From positions 1 to 64,000 of the forward strand of contig CALXRL010000001.1 of NCBI GenBank assembly GCA_944390735.1: 64,000 nucleotides of DNA. Direction: 5' to 3'. How positions within the stretch are numbered: position 1 is the stretch's first letter; each line of letters starts with the position of its first letter. A program made the position numbers and the translations under genes. The notes beneath the pieces are model-generated. The model was not told the origin of the DNA and searched no databases. It saw nothing but the letters and a program-made list of their open reading frames with translations. The stretch comes from an uncultured Victivallales bacterium. GTDB taxonomy: Bacteria; Verrucomicrobiota; Lentisphaeria; Victivallales; UBA1829. Shown here piece after piece: positions 53,646-62,437 of this stretch.

Positions 53646-55609
53646 GCTGCTGCTGCGGACATGACCATGAACATGAACACCACCACGAGGATGCCACGCT
53701 CTGCGTCTGCGGTCAGCCGATGACCGAGGGCGCCGGCCATGGCAGATCCATGGGGCGCACCTCGTTCGCGGTTGCCGGTGGGTTCCTGATTTTGAATTCG
53801 TTCCTTCTGGAATGGCTGTTCCCGAGACAGGAATTCGCCTCCGAGATCAGTGCGATGCTCGGAGCCGTGATTCTGGCGCTTCCGATCATCTGGGTGGCAA
53901 TCAAGGACCTGCGGGTGGGACGCGTCTATATGAACGAGCTGGTGGCGATGGCGCTGCTTGCGGCGTTTGCCGGAGGTGTTTTCCGGGAGGCGGGCATCAT
54001 TGCGTTTTTCCTTCTGATCACCATCATCATTGAGTCGCGGACCGCATCGGGCGCGCAGCGCTCGATTGAAGAGCTGATCCGTCTGACGCCGCATACCGCG
54101 CGCCGTCTCGTGGACGGACAGTATGTGGAAGGCGAAGTGCTGGATCTGAAACTCGGCGACATCATCAATGTCCGTCCGGGCGAAAACTTCCCGATTGACG
54201 GCGAGATCGTATCCGGTCAGAGCGCGGTCAATCAGGCGTCCATCACCGGCGAATCGCTTCCGGTGGACAAGGGAGTCGGCGATGAGGTCTACGCCGGAAC
54301 CATGAACCTTTCCGGTTCCATCGACGTCAAAGTGACGAAGGTGGGCAACGATACCACCCTCGGCAAAGTCAAGGAGATGATTCTCGCGGCGGAAACCAGC
54401 AAGACGCCGATGGTCCGCATCATCGACAAATACGCCGGATTCTACACGCCGACGATTCTGATGCTCGCCACTCTCACCTGGTGGTTTTCCAATGGCGATA
54501 TGAACCGCGTCATCACACTGATGGTCATTGCCTGCCCGTGCGCGGTGGTGCTTGCCACGCCGACGGCGATTGTTGCGGCGATTGCCGCTGCGGCCCGTCT
54601 CGGGATTCTCATCAAGAATGTTGCGCATCTGGAGCTGGCCGCCAAGGTCAAGTGCTTTATTTTCGACAAGACCGGAACCCTGACGAAAGGGGAACTGGAA
54701 GTGGCCCGTCTGAAGCCGGTGGACGGCATCGAGCCGGCGGAGCTGCTGCTTGCGGCGGTTTCGGTGGAGACCGCCAGCAACCATCCGACGGCGCTTGCGC
54801 TTCAGCGTCTGGCCAAGGAGGTCGGCGTTTCTCCGGTCAGGGGAGAGGAATATCGCGAACTGCCCGGCAAAGGTGTGGAAGCAAAGATTCAGGGCGTGGA
54901 ATGTCTTGTGGGACGTCCCGCATGGCTGAGTTCGATGGGAATTGCGCTGCCGCATGATGAGAAAGAGGTCGAGGGCATGAGCGTTGTCGTGGTGGCCCGC
55001 GGAGGAAAATCCATCGGCTGGATCGGATTCCGGGATCAGATCCGTCCGGAGGCCGCCGAAATGGTGCGCAGTCTGAAGGCCGAAGGCATCCGCCAGTGCT
55101 CGATGGTGACCGGCGACAGAACGGCGGTTGCCGCCATGGTGGCCAGCCGGATCGGCATCGACGATTTCCGCGGCGACTGTCTGCCTCAGGGCAAAGTGGA
55201 ATATGTGGAACATGTCAAGGAACACAATATCGTGGCGTTTGTCGGTGACGGCGTGAACGATGCGCCTGCGCTTGCGGCTTCGGATCTCAGCATTGCGATG
55301 GGAGCCATCGGAAGCGACATCGCGATCAACAGCGCCTCGATTGCTCTGATGACGAACGATCTGCGCCGGATTCCGCTGCTGATCACGCTGTCCCGGAAAT
55401 CCGCGTCGGTGATCAATCAGAATCTTGCGTTCGGAATGATCTTTGTGATCTGCGGCATTGTGCTCTCGGTGTTCGGACAGATGACGCCGATTTTCGCCGC
55501 GATTCTGCATACGCTCAGTACGCTGATTGTGATATTCAACAGTGCGCGTCTTGTCCGGACGGGGGAGGAGATCACCCGGGCGGAGAACACGGCGGCGCTG
55601 AACCGCTGA
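53642..55609 (+). CDS. P1B-type heavy-metal translocating ATPase
   Basis: The protein has 655 residues. The N terminus is Cys- and His-rich (MSCCCGHDHEHEHHHED, then CVCGQP), a likely metal-binding tail. The catalytic core has TGES, CPC in the transmembrane metal site (residues 298-300, MVIACPCAVVLATP), the phosphorylation motif DKTGTLT (Asp342), and GDGVNDAPALAASDLSIAMG. SNHPTAL supplies the HP site. The CPC motif marks export of Cu+, Zn2+, Cd2+ or similar; which is not certain, though the His-rich tail favours Zn/Cd/Co. It is cotranslated with the HflK-like gene. No heavy-metal-associated (GMTCxxC) domain is present. Confidence 0.93.
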   Translation: MSCCCGHDHEHEHHHEDATLCVCGQPMTEGAGHGRSMGRTSFAVAGGFLILNSFLLEWLFPRQEFASEISAMLGAVILALPIIWVAIKDLRVGRVYMNELVAMALLAAFAGGVFREAGIIAFFLLITIIIESRTASGAQRSIEELIRLTPHTARRLVDGQYVEGEVLDLKLGDIINVRPGENFPIDGEIVSGQSAVNQASITGESLPVDKGVGDEVYAGTMNLSGSIDVKVTKVGNDTTLGKVKEMILAAETSKTPMVRIIDKYAGFYTPTILMLATLTWWFSNGDMNRVITLMVIACPCAVVLATPTAIVAAIAAAARLGILIKNVAHLELAAKVKCFIFDKTGTLTKGELEVARLKPVDGIEPAELLLAAVSVETASNHPTALALQRLAKEVGVSPVRGEEYRELPGKGVEAKIQGVECLVGRPAWLSSMGIALPHDEKEVEGMSVVVVARGGKSIGWIGFRDQIRPEAAEMVRSLKAEGIRQCSMVTGDRTAVAAMVASRIGIDDFRGDCLPQGKVEYVEHVKEHNIVAFVGDGVNDAPALAASDLSIAMGAIGSDIAINSASIALMTNDLRRIPLLITLSRKSASVINQNLAFGMIFVICGIVLSVFGQMTPIFAAILHTLSTLIVIFNSARLVRTGEEITRAENTAALNR

Positions 55610-55633
55610 ACTTAATCCGGGAGAGTTTCGAGA

Positions 55634-56791
55634 ATGGGAAACATAGTGGAAGCAGTCGGGCTTGTCAAGGAGTTCAGAGATTTCTGGAACCGGCCCAAGG
55701 CGAAGGCGGTCAACGATATCGACTTTGAAGTGCGGGAAGGAGAGGTGCTCGGCTTTCTGGGACCCAACGGATCCGGAAAGTCGACCACGATCAAAATGCT
55801 TCTCGGGCTCCTGTATCCGACGGGTGGACGGCTGACCGTGTTCGGCAAATCCCCGCGCGACGTCGACACCAAGCGCATGATCGGATATCTTCCGGAAGAG
55901 ACCTATCTCTACAAATACCTGACGGCGGCGGAGACGCTGGATTTCTTCGCCTCTCTCTTCAACCTTTCCGCGAAGGAGCGCCAGCTGCGGACGGAACAGC
56001 TGCTTGACATGGTCGGACTGGCTCATGCAAGAAACCGTCAGGTGGGAGAGTTCTCCAAGGGAATGGCGCGCCGTATCGGGCTTGCCCAGGCGATGATAAA
56101 CGACCCGTCGTTCCTGATCCTGGACGAGCCGACTTCCGGACTCGACCCGATCGGCTGCCGCGAGGTCAAGGACCTGATCCGTCTGCTGAAACGAAGAGGA
56201 AAAACCGTGATCGTGACCAGTCATCTGCTCGGCGATGTGGAAGATGTCTGCGACCGCGTCATCATTCTGTACGGCGGAAAGATCCGCGCAACGGGCTCTC
56301 TCTCGGAACTTCTCACGGTCAAGGGCTCCAGCCGCATCACGACGCCGGATCTGCCGGACGAGGCGATGGCGCAGATTACGGAGATCCTGAAACGGAACCT
56401 GAACGGACGTCCGTTCACAATCGATCATCCGCGCATGAGTCTGGAGGACTTCTTCCTGGATGTGGTGAACAAGGCAAAGCGGGAGAGCGTCGAAACTTCC
56501 GGCGCCACTTCCGGCGGCGAGATCGCGGAGTATCTTTCCGAGTCGGCTCCGCAGGTCTCCGCGGAGGAGAAACTCCATGTGCTTGCCGGAATCAGGTCCG
56601 AAGAGCCGCCGAAGCCGGAAGAGGAGAAAAAGCCGCTTCCGAAGATCGACACGGCAAAACTCACCAGCCTGGAGGAAGAGGACAAACCCGCGGAACCGGC
56701 TCCCCTCCCGCAGGACGCCGAGGCAAAACAGAAGCTCGAGGAAGCCAATAAGAAATTGATGGACATCCTTTCTTCCGGAAAAGAAAAATAA
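55634..56791 (+). CDS. ABC transporter ATP-binding protein (ABC-2 type) with long C-terminal tail
   Basis: The protein has 385 residues. Walker A is GPNGSGKST (about 48-56). The signature is EFSKGMARRIGLAQA, Walker B FLILDEPTSGLDPIG and the switch His TSHLLGDVEDV. The nucleotide-binding domain ends near residue 230. The last 110 residues are acidic and Pro/Glu-rich (EEPPKPEEEKKPLPKIDTAK, EEEDKPAEPAPLPQDAEAKQ), with no known domain. It would power the permease encoded 15 bases downstream. The closest general family is the NatA/CcmA export group. Confidence 0.9.
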   Translation: MGNIVEAVGLVKEFRDFWNRPKAKAVNDIDFEVREGEVLGFLGPNGSGKSTTIKMLLGLLYPTGGRLTVFGKSPRDVDTKRMIGYLPEETYLYKYLTAAETLDFFASLFNLSAKERQLRTEQLLDMVGLAHARNRQVGEFSKGMARRIGLAQAMINDPSFLILDEPTSGLDPIGCREVKDLIRLLKRRGKTVIVTSHLLGDVEDVCDRVIILYGGKIRATGSLSELLTVKGSSRITTPDLPDEAMAQITEILKRNLNGRPFTIDHPRMSLEDFFLDVVNKAKRESVETSGATSGGEIAEYLSESAPQVSAEEKLHVLAGIRSEEPPKPEEEKKPLPKIDTAKLTSLEEEDKPAEPAPLPQDAEAKQKLEEANKKLMDILSSGKEK

Positions 56792-56806
56792 GACGGGAAA
56801 CTGAAT

Positions 56807-58258
56807 ATGACATCCTTTCTGGCCATCGTGAAACTGACCTGCCGGAGCGCTGTCCGCTCGCATGTGTTCCAGTTTCTGCTGTTTCTTCTTCTGCTGGGGG
56901 TGTTCCTGGTGCCGAACACCATCAAGGGCGACGGAACGCCGTACAGTTACATTCAGGTCTCTCTGGAATACAGTTTGACCTTCATTACGGTCATGCTGAT
57001 GCTCTCGGGCGTCTGGCTCGGCTGTCAGACCATGACCGCCGATGTGGAGGACTGCCGGCTGCATCTGATTGTTGCGAAGCCGATCTCCCGTTATCTGGTC
57101 TGGCTCGGCAAGCTGACGGGGGTTCTGGTGGTGCTGACGACTCTGCTGATTATCGCATCGGCGGTGGTCTACGGATTCATCCTTTACCAGTATTCCCGTC
57201 AGGACTTCTCGAAGGAGGAGCGCGCACGCATGGAGAACGAGGTGCTGACCGGACGCCGGGCGTATCGTCCGGTTCTGCCGGACCTGCGGGAGATTACCAT
57301 GCGGGTGTTTCAGTCGAAGAAAAACGCATCCGGACAGCTGATCGCCAATACGCTGACCGGAAACGAGCGGGCCAAGGCGATTGATTCCGTCTACCGGGAG
57401 GTGGTCGCTTCCCTGGCGGAGATCCGTCCGGGACAGACCCGCATCTGGAACTATGAGAATCTGCCGGAGAATCTTGCGGAGAACAGTCGGTTCTATGTCC
57501 GCTACAAGGCCTACTCGGGATCGATTGAAGCCAATCAGAATCAGGAGCACGGCTACGGGTCCTGGGGGGCGCTCTTCACCTGGATCGAGCAGCCGGATAC
57601 CGCCGCTCTGAAGCCGGGGCAGAAACCGCCCGAACCGCAGAAACGGCAGGCTTTCCTGATGAAACCGCCGGAACAGATTCTCTGTTCCGCTGTCAATGAA
57701 TTTGAAATGCCGGCGGCGCGCGTGATTGTCGACGGAAAGGCCACGATCGGGTTCCAGAATCTCTCCCGCAACGGGAAGAATCTGTTCATCCAGGTCGCGG
57801 ACGGACCGGTGATCTATGTCAAGTATACGAGTTTTGCCGACAATTATGCGCGAGCGGTCTTCATGATGTTCCTCGGAATTGCCGCGGTGGTGATGATTGC
57901 CGTGTCGGTCTCCTCGTTCCTTTCGTTCCCGACGGCGATCTTCTTTGCGATTGCGTATATGCTGATCGGAATGTTCACGTCGTTCCTGATCGGTGCGGAA
58001 GCCGCTTACGGCAGTGTTGCCGCGATGCCCGCGATGGATCAGTACGGCTACTATATGAGCCGCATCATTGAGATGACGATCATTCCGGTTCAGAAATTCG
58101 GAATCTCGGGGCTGGTGGCCACCGGAGAGCTGATCGAGCTTTCGACGATCGGTTCCATTCTGCTGTTCCAGGTGATTTTGAAAGGCGTTCCGCTGGCTCT
58201 GCTCGGAGCCTGGCTGTACAACCGGCGCGAGCTGGCGCTCGCCGCAATCAAGAGGTAG
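56807..58258 (+). CDS. ABC-2 type permease with large extracytoplasmic domain
   Basis: The protein has 483 residues. Membrane segments lie at about 18-40, 47-70, 100-125, 350-375, 378-405 and 450-470. The region 130-345 is a large soluble insertion with many charged residues (QPDTAALKPGQKPPEPQKRQ), carried outside the membrane. FPTAIFFAIAYMLIGMFTSF and LSTIGSILLFQVILKGVPLA are typical permease segments. It pairs with the ATPase at 55634. The cargo is unknown. Only 3 bases separate it from the next gene. Confidence 0.82.
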   Translation: MTSFLAIVKLTCRSAVRSHVFQFLLFLLLLGVFLVPNTIKGDGTPYSYIQVSLEYSLTFITVMLMLSGVWLGCQTMTADVEDCRLHLIVAKPISRYLVWLGKLTGVLVVLTTLLIIASAVVYGFILYQYSRQDFSKEERARMENEVLTGRRAYRPVLPDLREITMRVFQSKKNASGQLIANTLTGNERAKAIDSVYREVVASLAEIRPGQTRIWNYENLPENLAENSRFYVRYKAYSGSIEANQNQEHGYGSWGALFTWIEQPDTAALKPGQKPPEPQKRQAFLMKPPEQILCSAVNEFEMPAARVIVDGKATIGFQNLSRNGKNLFIQVADGPVIYVKYTSFADNYARAVFMMFLGIAAVVMIAVSVSSFLSFPTAIFFAIAYMLIGMFTSFLIGAEAAYGSVAAMPAMDQYGYYMSRIIEMTIIPVQKFGISGLVATGELIELSTIGSILLFQVILKGVPLALLGAWLYNRRELALAAIKR

Positions 58259-58261
58259 AAA

Positions 58262-59887
58262 ATGGTTTTCAGACAATTGAAAATATGGGTTCCGGCGCTG
58301 GCGGCGCTCGCGCTTCTGATGGCGGCGACAGTCTTTGTCCAGGGGCGTCTGGACACCATCGTGAAGGAGGACAAACTTGTGGACGAGGCCAGCATCGAGG
58401 GACTGCCGCCGATGGTGGCGTTCACCACGGTGGCGCTGGGAGGATTCCGCGGCGTGCTCGCCGACCTGCTCTGGCTGAGAACAACAGGACTCCAGTCGCA
58501 GGGCAAGTATTTCGAAATGGTGCAGCTGGCCTCCTGGATCACCAAACTTCAGCCGAAATTCACCGGAGCCACCGCGTATCTGGCATGGAACATGGCGTAC
58601 AATATTTCCGTCACATTCACCTCTCCGGTGGACCGCTGGCGCTGGGTTCAGCGCGGAATTGAACTCATCCGCGACGAGGCTCTCAACTACAATGCCAACG
58701 ATCCCCTGCTTTACCGCGAACTCGGATGGATCTATCAGCATAAAATCGGCAATATGCTCGACGATGCGCAGAAGTATTATAAGTACATGATTGCCAAGGA
58801 GATGATGAAGGCTTACGGCGGGGTCGCCTCTCCCGACTGGGCCGCGCTCGCCGCCGCTCCGAAGACCAATGCCGAGTTCCGCCGGGCGCACGCGGACGAC
58901 CCCGCGCTCTGGGAGGAGATCCGCAAGGCCGGATTCGATGGACTGGATTCCCTTTCCAGAAAATTCCGTGAAATCGGATTTCTCCCGGACAATCTGATTC
59001 AGGTTCTGAAACCGGAGACCAAAGACGCGCTCGACACTTTCCTGCGAGCCAAATGGCTCCGCGAATACTACAAACTCCGTCCCGAGATCGTGATTCAGAT
59101 CAACAAGGATTACGGGGAGCTCGACTGGCGGCTTTCCGACTCCTTTGCCATTTACTGGGCGACTCTCGGAATCATGTACAGTCCGAAACGGGCGAGCATC
59201 GACTGCGACCGCATGATTACGCAGTCGCTCAAGGAGTCCTTTATTGCCGGGCGCATTCTCATTCCGGGCAAGGAGGTCACCATGAATTATATGCTTGTCC
59301 CGAATCTCGGGCTCGCGGATGCGGTGCGCAAAACCTATCTGGAAGCCTATGAGCGCAATCAGACCTCCACGTTCAAAAGCGCTCTGGACAATTTCATGAA
59401 AGATGCCATTGTCACATTGTACAGCTACGGACAGTACGGCAAATCCCGCGAATATTTCAACATCATGCGCAAGGAGCGCCGCGGCGATCCCGCTTACGCC
59501 GATTTCGACCGCTTCATCCTCAGGGAGTGGACCGAGGACATCAAGGACGGCAACTACAAGCAGGCCCATGATCTCATCAACGGACTGCTGTTCACCAGCT
59601 GTCTGCTGCTCGGCTATGACGATCCCGGCGGAGCCAACGCGCATCTTCAGCTGGCGAAGATGGCCTATGCAAAGTATTCCCATGAGTACAAGGATTCCAA
59701 GGACCGGGTGGGGCTTCCTCCGTTCGAAGTCATGAAATCCGAGATCGCCACCGCCTTCATCCGGAATTTCCCGACCCTTGCCGATCGCGTCAAGGCCTAT
59801 ATTACCGTGAATCGGGCGGAAGCTCAGGCCGAGGCTGCGGAAAACAAATCTTCCGACGGAGCCTCCGGGGAATCTTCCCGTCCGTAA
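58262..59887 (+). CDS. Membrane-anchored helical protein, TPR-like, unknown function
   Basis: The protein has 541 residues. One N-terminal membrane helix (about 9-28) is followed by the unusual block GLPPMVAFTTVALGGFRGVL and ADLLWLRTTGLQSQGKYFEM near residues 48-87, then VQLASWITKLQPKFTGATAY. The remaining part is mostly helical with repeat-like spacing (RELGWIYQHKIGNMLDDAQK), resembling tetratricopeptide folds, and ends in a charged tail. The family appears in PVC genomes beside ABC-2 permeases, but I cannot name a function. It is the last gene of the operon, 3 bases after the permease. Confidence 0.7.
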   Translation: MVFRQLKIWVPALAALALLMAATVFVQGRLDTIVKEDKLVDEASIEGLPPMVAFTTVALGGFRGVLADLLWLRTTGLQSQGKYFEMVQLASWITKLQPKFTGATAYLAWNMAYNISVTFTSPVDRWRWVQRGIELIRDEALNYNANDPLLYRELGWIYQHKIGNMLDDAQKYYKYMIAKEMMKAYGGVASPDWAALAAAPKTNAEFRRAHADDPALWEEIRKAGFDGLDSLSRKFREIGFLPDNLIQVLKPETKDALDTFLRAKWLREYYKLRPEIVIQINKDYGELDWRLSDSFAIYWATLGIMYSPKRASIDCDRMITQSLKESFIAGRILIPGKEVTMNYMLVPNLGLADAVRKTYLEAYERNQTSTFKSALDNFMKDAIVTLYSYGQYGKSREYFNIMRKERRGDPAYADFDRFILREWTEDIKDGNYKQAHDLINGLLFTSCLLLGYDDPGGANAHLQLAKMAYAKYSHEYKDSKDRVGLPPFEVMKSEIATAFIRNFPTLADRVKAYITVNRAEAQAEAAENKSSDGASGESSRP

Positions 59888-59952
59888 AAATTTCCGCTTT
59901 GAACCATTCACCATCGCCGCCGGAAGCGGTGGAACGCATCGTGTTCCGACGG

Positions 59953-61083
59953 TCAGCGGGATGCGGCGCGGAGTTCCTCCGCAAGTTCGCGTGCGGCGTT
60001 GGAAAGAAATCTTCCCGCATTGAGGCGAATTTCTTCAAAGGGGAGTCCGGCAGGGGTGGCGGCTTTTGTTTTCCAGAAGAGCGGGGCCGGCGATTCGCGG
60101 GAACCCTGCACCGCTCCGGAAAGCAGAATGCACTTGACGCGGTGCTTCCGGCAGACCTCCGCGATTTCCGCACACAGTTTTCCGTGTTCCGTCTGCGGAT
60201 CGGTACAGCCTTCCCCGGTGATGACATAATCCGTTCCGGGAAGAAGCGATTCAAAACGGGTGGTCTCCATGGCGAGACGTGCGCCCGATTCGGTTCGGGC
60301 GGAGCAGAACGCGCGCAGTCCCATGCCGAGTCCGCCGGCGGCTCCGTCACCGGGCTGATCGGCCCGGTCGATCATTCCCTGACGGATCAGAACGGAGGAG
60401 AGATTCCGCAACCCCTCCTCCAGAAGAGGAATCATTTCGGGTGTGGCGCCCTTCTGCGGAGCAAATACCGCGGCGGCGCCCTCTTCGCCCAGCAGAGGAT
60501 TGGTGACATCCGAGGCAATGCGGATGTCACAGCGGAACAGGGAGCGGTCGACGGCGCTTCCGTCAATGTGCGCAATCTTCCTCAGCGACTCCCCGCGGAG
60601 GGCGTGCAGTGGACGATTCTGGGCATCGTAGAAGCGATAGCCGAGCGCTTCCGCCATTCCGGCTCCGCCATCGACCGTGGCGCTTCCACCGATTCCTATG
60701 AGCATGTTTTCCGCTCCCTGTTTCAGAGCTTCGAGGATCAATTCTCCGGTTCCGTACGTGGATGTGCGCATCGGATTTCGTTCTTCTGGCGTCAGGAGGG
60801 TCATGCCGGATGCCGCCGCCATTTCCAGAATGGCGGTCCTCCCAGCCATGCCGTAGAACGCGGAGACGGGCCGTCCGAGCGGGTCGTGGACACGGACGCT
60901 TTCGCGTCTTCCGTTCAGGGCGCGAGTGAGAGCATCCACGGTGCCTTCCCCGCCGTCCGCGAGCGGAAGAGAGAGAATTTCCGCCTCCGGAAGAACCGAG
61001 GCAATGGCTTTCGATTCGATTTCGGCCGCCTGTTCCGCCGTCAGAGTGCCTTTGAATTTATCGGGTGCGATCAGAAGTCTCAT
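59953..61083 (-). CDS. Glycerate kinase (GlxK/GarK type)
   Basis: The protein has 376 residues. The opening MRLLIAPDKFKGTLTAEQAA and SLPLADGGEGTVDALTRALN are the type signature of glycerate kinase I. MLIGIGGSATVDGGAGMAEA and DRADQPGDGAAGGLGMGLRA follow. It phosphorylates glycerate to 2- or 3-phosphoglycerate. The start at 61083 is the one that overlaps the upstream stop as ATGA and where similarity begins. Translationally coupled to the iron-type dehydrogenase, suggesting a shared route, for instance hydroxy-acid or aldehyde breakdown into glycolysis. Confidence 0.92.
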   Translation of the reverse strand: MRLLIAPDKFKGTLTAEQAAEIESKAIASVLPEAEILSLPLADGGEGTVDALTRALNGRRESVRVHDPLGRPVSAFYGMAGRTAILEMAAASGMTLLTPEERNPMRTSTYGTGELILEALKQGAENMLIGIGGSATVDGGAGMAEALGYRFYDAQNRPLHALRGESLRKIAHIDGSAVDRSLFRCDIRIASDVTNPLLGEEGAAAVFAPQKGATPEMIPLLEEGLRNLSSVLIRQGMIDRADQPGDGAAGGLGMGLRAFCSARTESGARLAMETTRFESLLPGTDYVITGEGCTDPQTEHGKLCAEIAEVCRKHRVKCILLSGAVQGSRESPAPLFWKTKAATPAGLPFEEIRLNAGRFLSNAARELAEELRAASR

Positions 61084-62300
61084 TTTGTCCAGACATGATC
61101 CAGAACGTCGTGAAAAACGGTTCTGCACTCGTCCGCCCGGATTTTCCGAGGGGCGCTTTCCAGTTTGACCGGATTCTGTGCCGCATCCTCCGCCAGTTTG
61201 TCGATCCATTCCGTTCCGGTGCCGGTCAGTTCTCCCGGATGCACGGTTCCTCCGCAGGATTCGATCCATTTTTCATAGGAGCCAATCACCTCTTCGGGCG
61301 TGCTTCCGGGAAAGACTCCGGAGAGGAGCATGGTCTGTTTGCGCACCGGTTCCTCCCGCAGATAGAACTTCCAGAAGTGCGGAAGAAGCGCCGCGACCGC
61401 CGCGCCGTGCGGTGCCTTCCCGCAGAAGGAGAAACTCAGAAGATGCGGAAGAGAAGTCGGAGAAAAGCGGATCGCCATTCCCGCCAGCGTCGCCGCCGCC
61501 GAGAGTTCCGCCCGCTCCTCCTGATCCTCCGGCACCCGCAGAACTTTCGGAAGCGCGGACACGATCATCCGCGTCGCCTGCAACGCCCATTGCACAACCG
61601 CGGGATGAGCTTCGCAGCCGCGGAAGTTCAGCAGACTTTCCACGGCATGAACCAGTGCGTCGAATGCTGTCACGCGCGTCAGATTCTGCGGCGCGCTGAC
61701 CGTGAACATCGGTTCCACCGCGGCGAGTTCCGGAATGATCGCCGGATCGGCAATCAGTTTTTTCACTCCGGTTCCGGCATCAATGATGTTGGCGTAGCAT
61801 GTGACTTCCGATCCGGTCCCGGCGGTGGTCGGAACCGCCAGAATGCGCCGGAACGTCCGGCCGGGAAAGGCGGAGGTGGCCGCTTCCCTGCCGAAGAGCC
61901 TGTCGATGTCCATGCCTGTCTGCCAGGAGAGATAGGCGGCTTTTGCCGCATCCATGACGCTGCCTCCGCCGACGGCAATGACCGCATCCGGCTTTTCCGT
62001 GTCCAGACAGGCCACAATCCGCCGGACACAGTCGGTATCGGGTTCCGGAGGCACGTTCTCAAAGCGCGGCATGTTCAGATCCAGCTTCCCGAAAAGCGGC
62101 GACTGAAGAAAAGCGTGAAACGCTCCGCACCGGTGGACGGATTCTCCCCCCATGACCAGAAGAATGGTTTGATACTCCTTGAGCATGATGTGCGCGGAAA
62201 GCTGATCCAGCGCGTCGTAGCCGAAGGCAATGAGCGTTTCCTGACAGGTGTCCATCATGGTTTGGGCGTTGAAGAGTGTCTCTGTGATTCCGGTACTCAT
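61080..62300 (-). CDS. Iron-containing alcohol dehydrogenase family protein
   Basis: The protein has 406 residues. The NAD-binding GGGS is in DAVIAVGGGSVMDAAKAAYL. TTAGTGSEVTCYANIID is the second conserved stretch, and the metal-site His/Asp residues lie in VTAFDALVHAVESLL and LPHLLSFSFCGKAPHGAAVA. The start at 62300 has GGAAAGGAA 6 bases upstream; an earlier in-frame ATG overlaps the promoter. The substrate is unknown; hydroxy-acid, lactaldehyde and sugar-alcohol enzymes occur in the family. Forms an operon with the glycerate kinase. Confidence 0.88.
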   Translation of the reverse strand: MSTGITETLFNAQTMMDTCQETLIAFGYDALDQLSAHIMLKEYQTILLVMGGESVHRCGAFHAFLQSPLFGKLDLNMPRFENVPPEPDTDCVRRIVACLDTEKPDAVIAVGGGSVMDAAKAAYLSWQTGMDIDRLFGREAATSAFPGRTFRRILAVPTTAGTGSEVTCYANIIDAGTGVKKLIADPAIIPELAAVEPMFTVSAPQNLTRVTAFDALVHAVESLLNFRGCEAHPAVVQWALQATRMIVSALPKVLRVPEDQEERAELSAAATLAGMAIRFSPTSLPHLLSFSFCGKAPHGAAVAALLPHFWKFYLREEPVRKQTMLLSGVFPGSTPEEVIGSYEKWIESCGGTVHPGELTGTGTEWIDKLAEDAAQNPVKLESAPRKIRADECRTVFHDVLDHVWTK

Positions 62301-62334
62301 GGCAATTTCCTTTCCGTTCAGATTCCTGGAAATA

Positions 62335-62363
62335 AAGGTACAGTAAGATTCCGTTTTTTTCAA
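62335..62363 (-). promoter_or_regulatory. Promoter of the dehydrogenase-glycerate kinase operon
   Basis: On the minus strand, TTGAAA (62363-62358) and TACCTT (62340-62335) are 17 bases apart, with a leader of about 28 bases to the ATG at 62300. It lies back to back with the promoter at 62383. Confidence 0.5.
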
Positions 62364-62382
62364 CCGGGAGAGCGGAATTTTC

Positions 62383-62412
62383 TTGATTTCATCCGGCGCG
62401 GGCATATATTAT
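62383..62412 (+). promoter_or_regulatory. Promoter of the phosphohexomutase pair
   Basis: TTGATT (62383-62388) is followed after 16 bases by TATATT (62405-62410) or after 18 by TATTAT (62407-62412). The predicted start near 62418 lies past the ATG at 62411 and so supports the ATG at 62438. Confidence 0.5.
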
Positions 62413-62437
62413 GATTCAAAAAAAGGATTGGGGCACC

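Noticed and set aside
53423-59914. 2163-codon minus-strand open frame across the whole ATPase-ABC region
   Set aside because: Strikingly long, but it is opposite five well-supported genes, its His/Arg-rich product matches nothing, and it would have to overlap all of their starts and stops. It is a composition effect.
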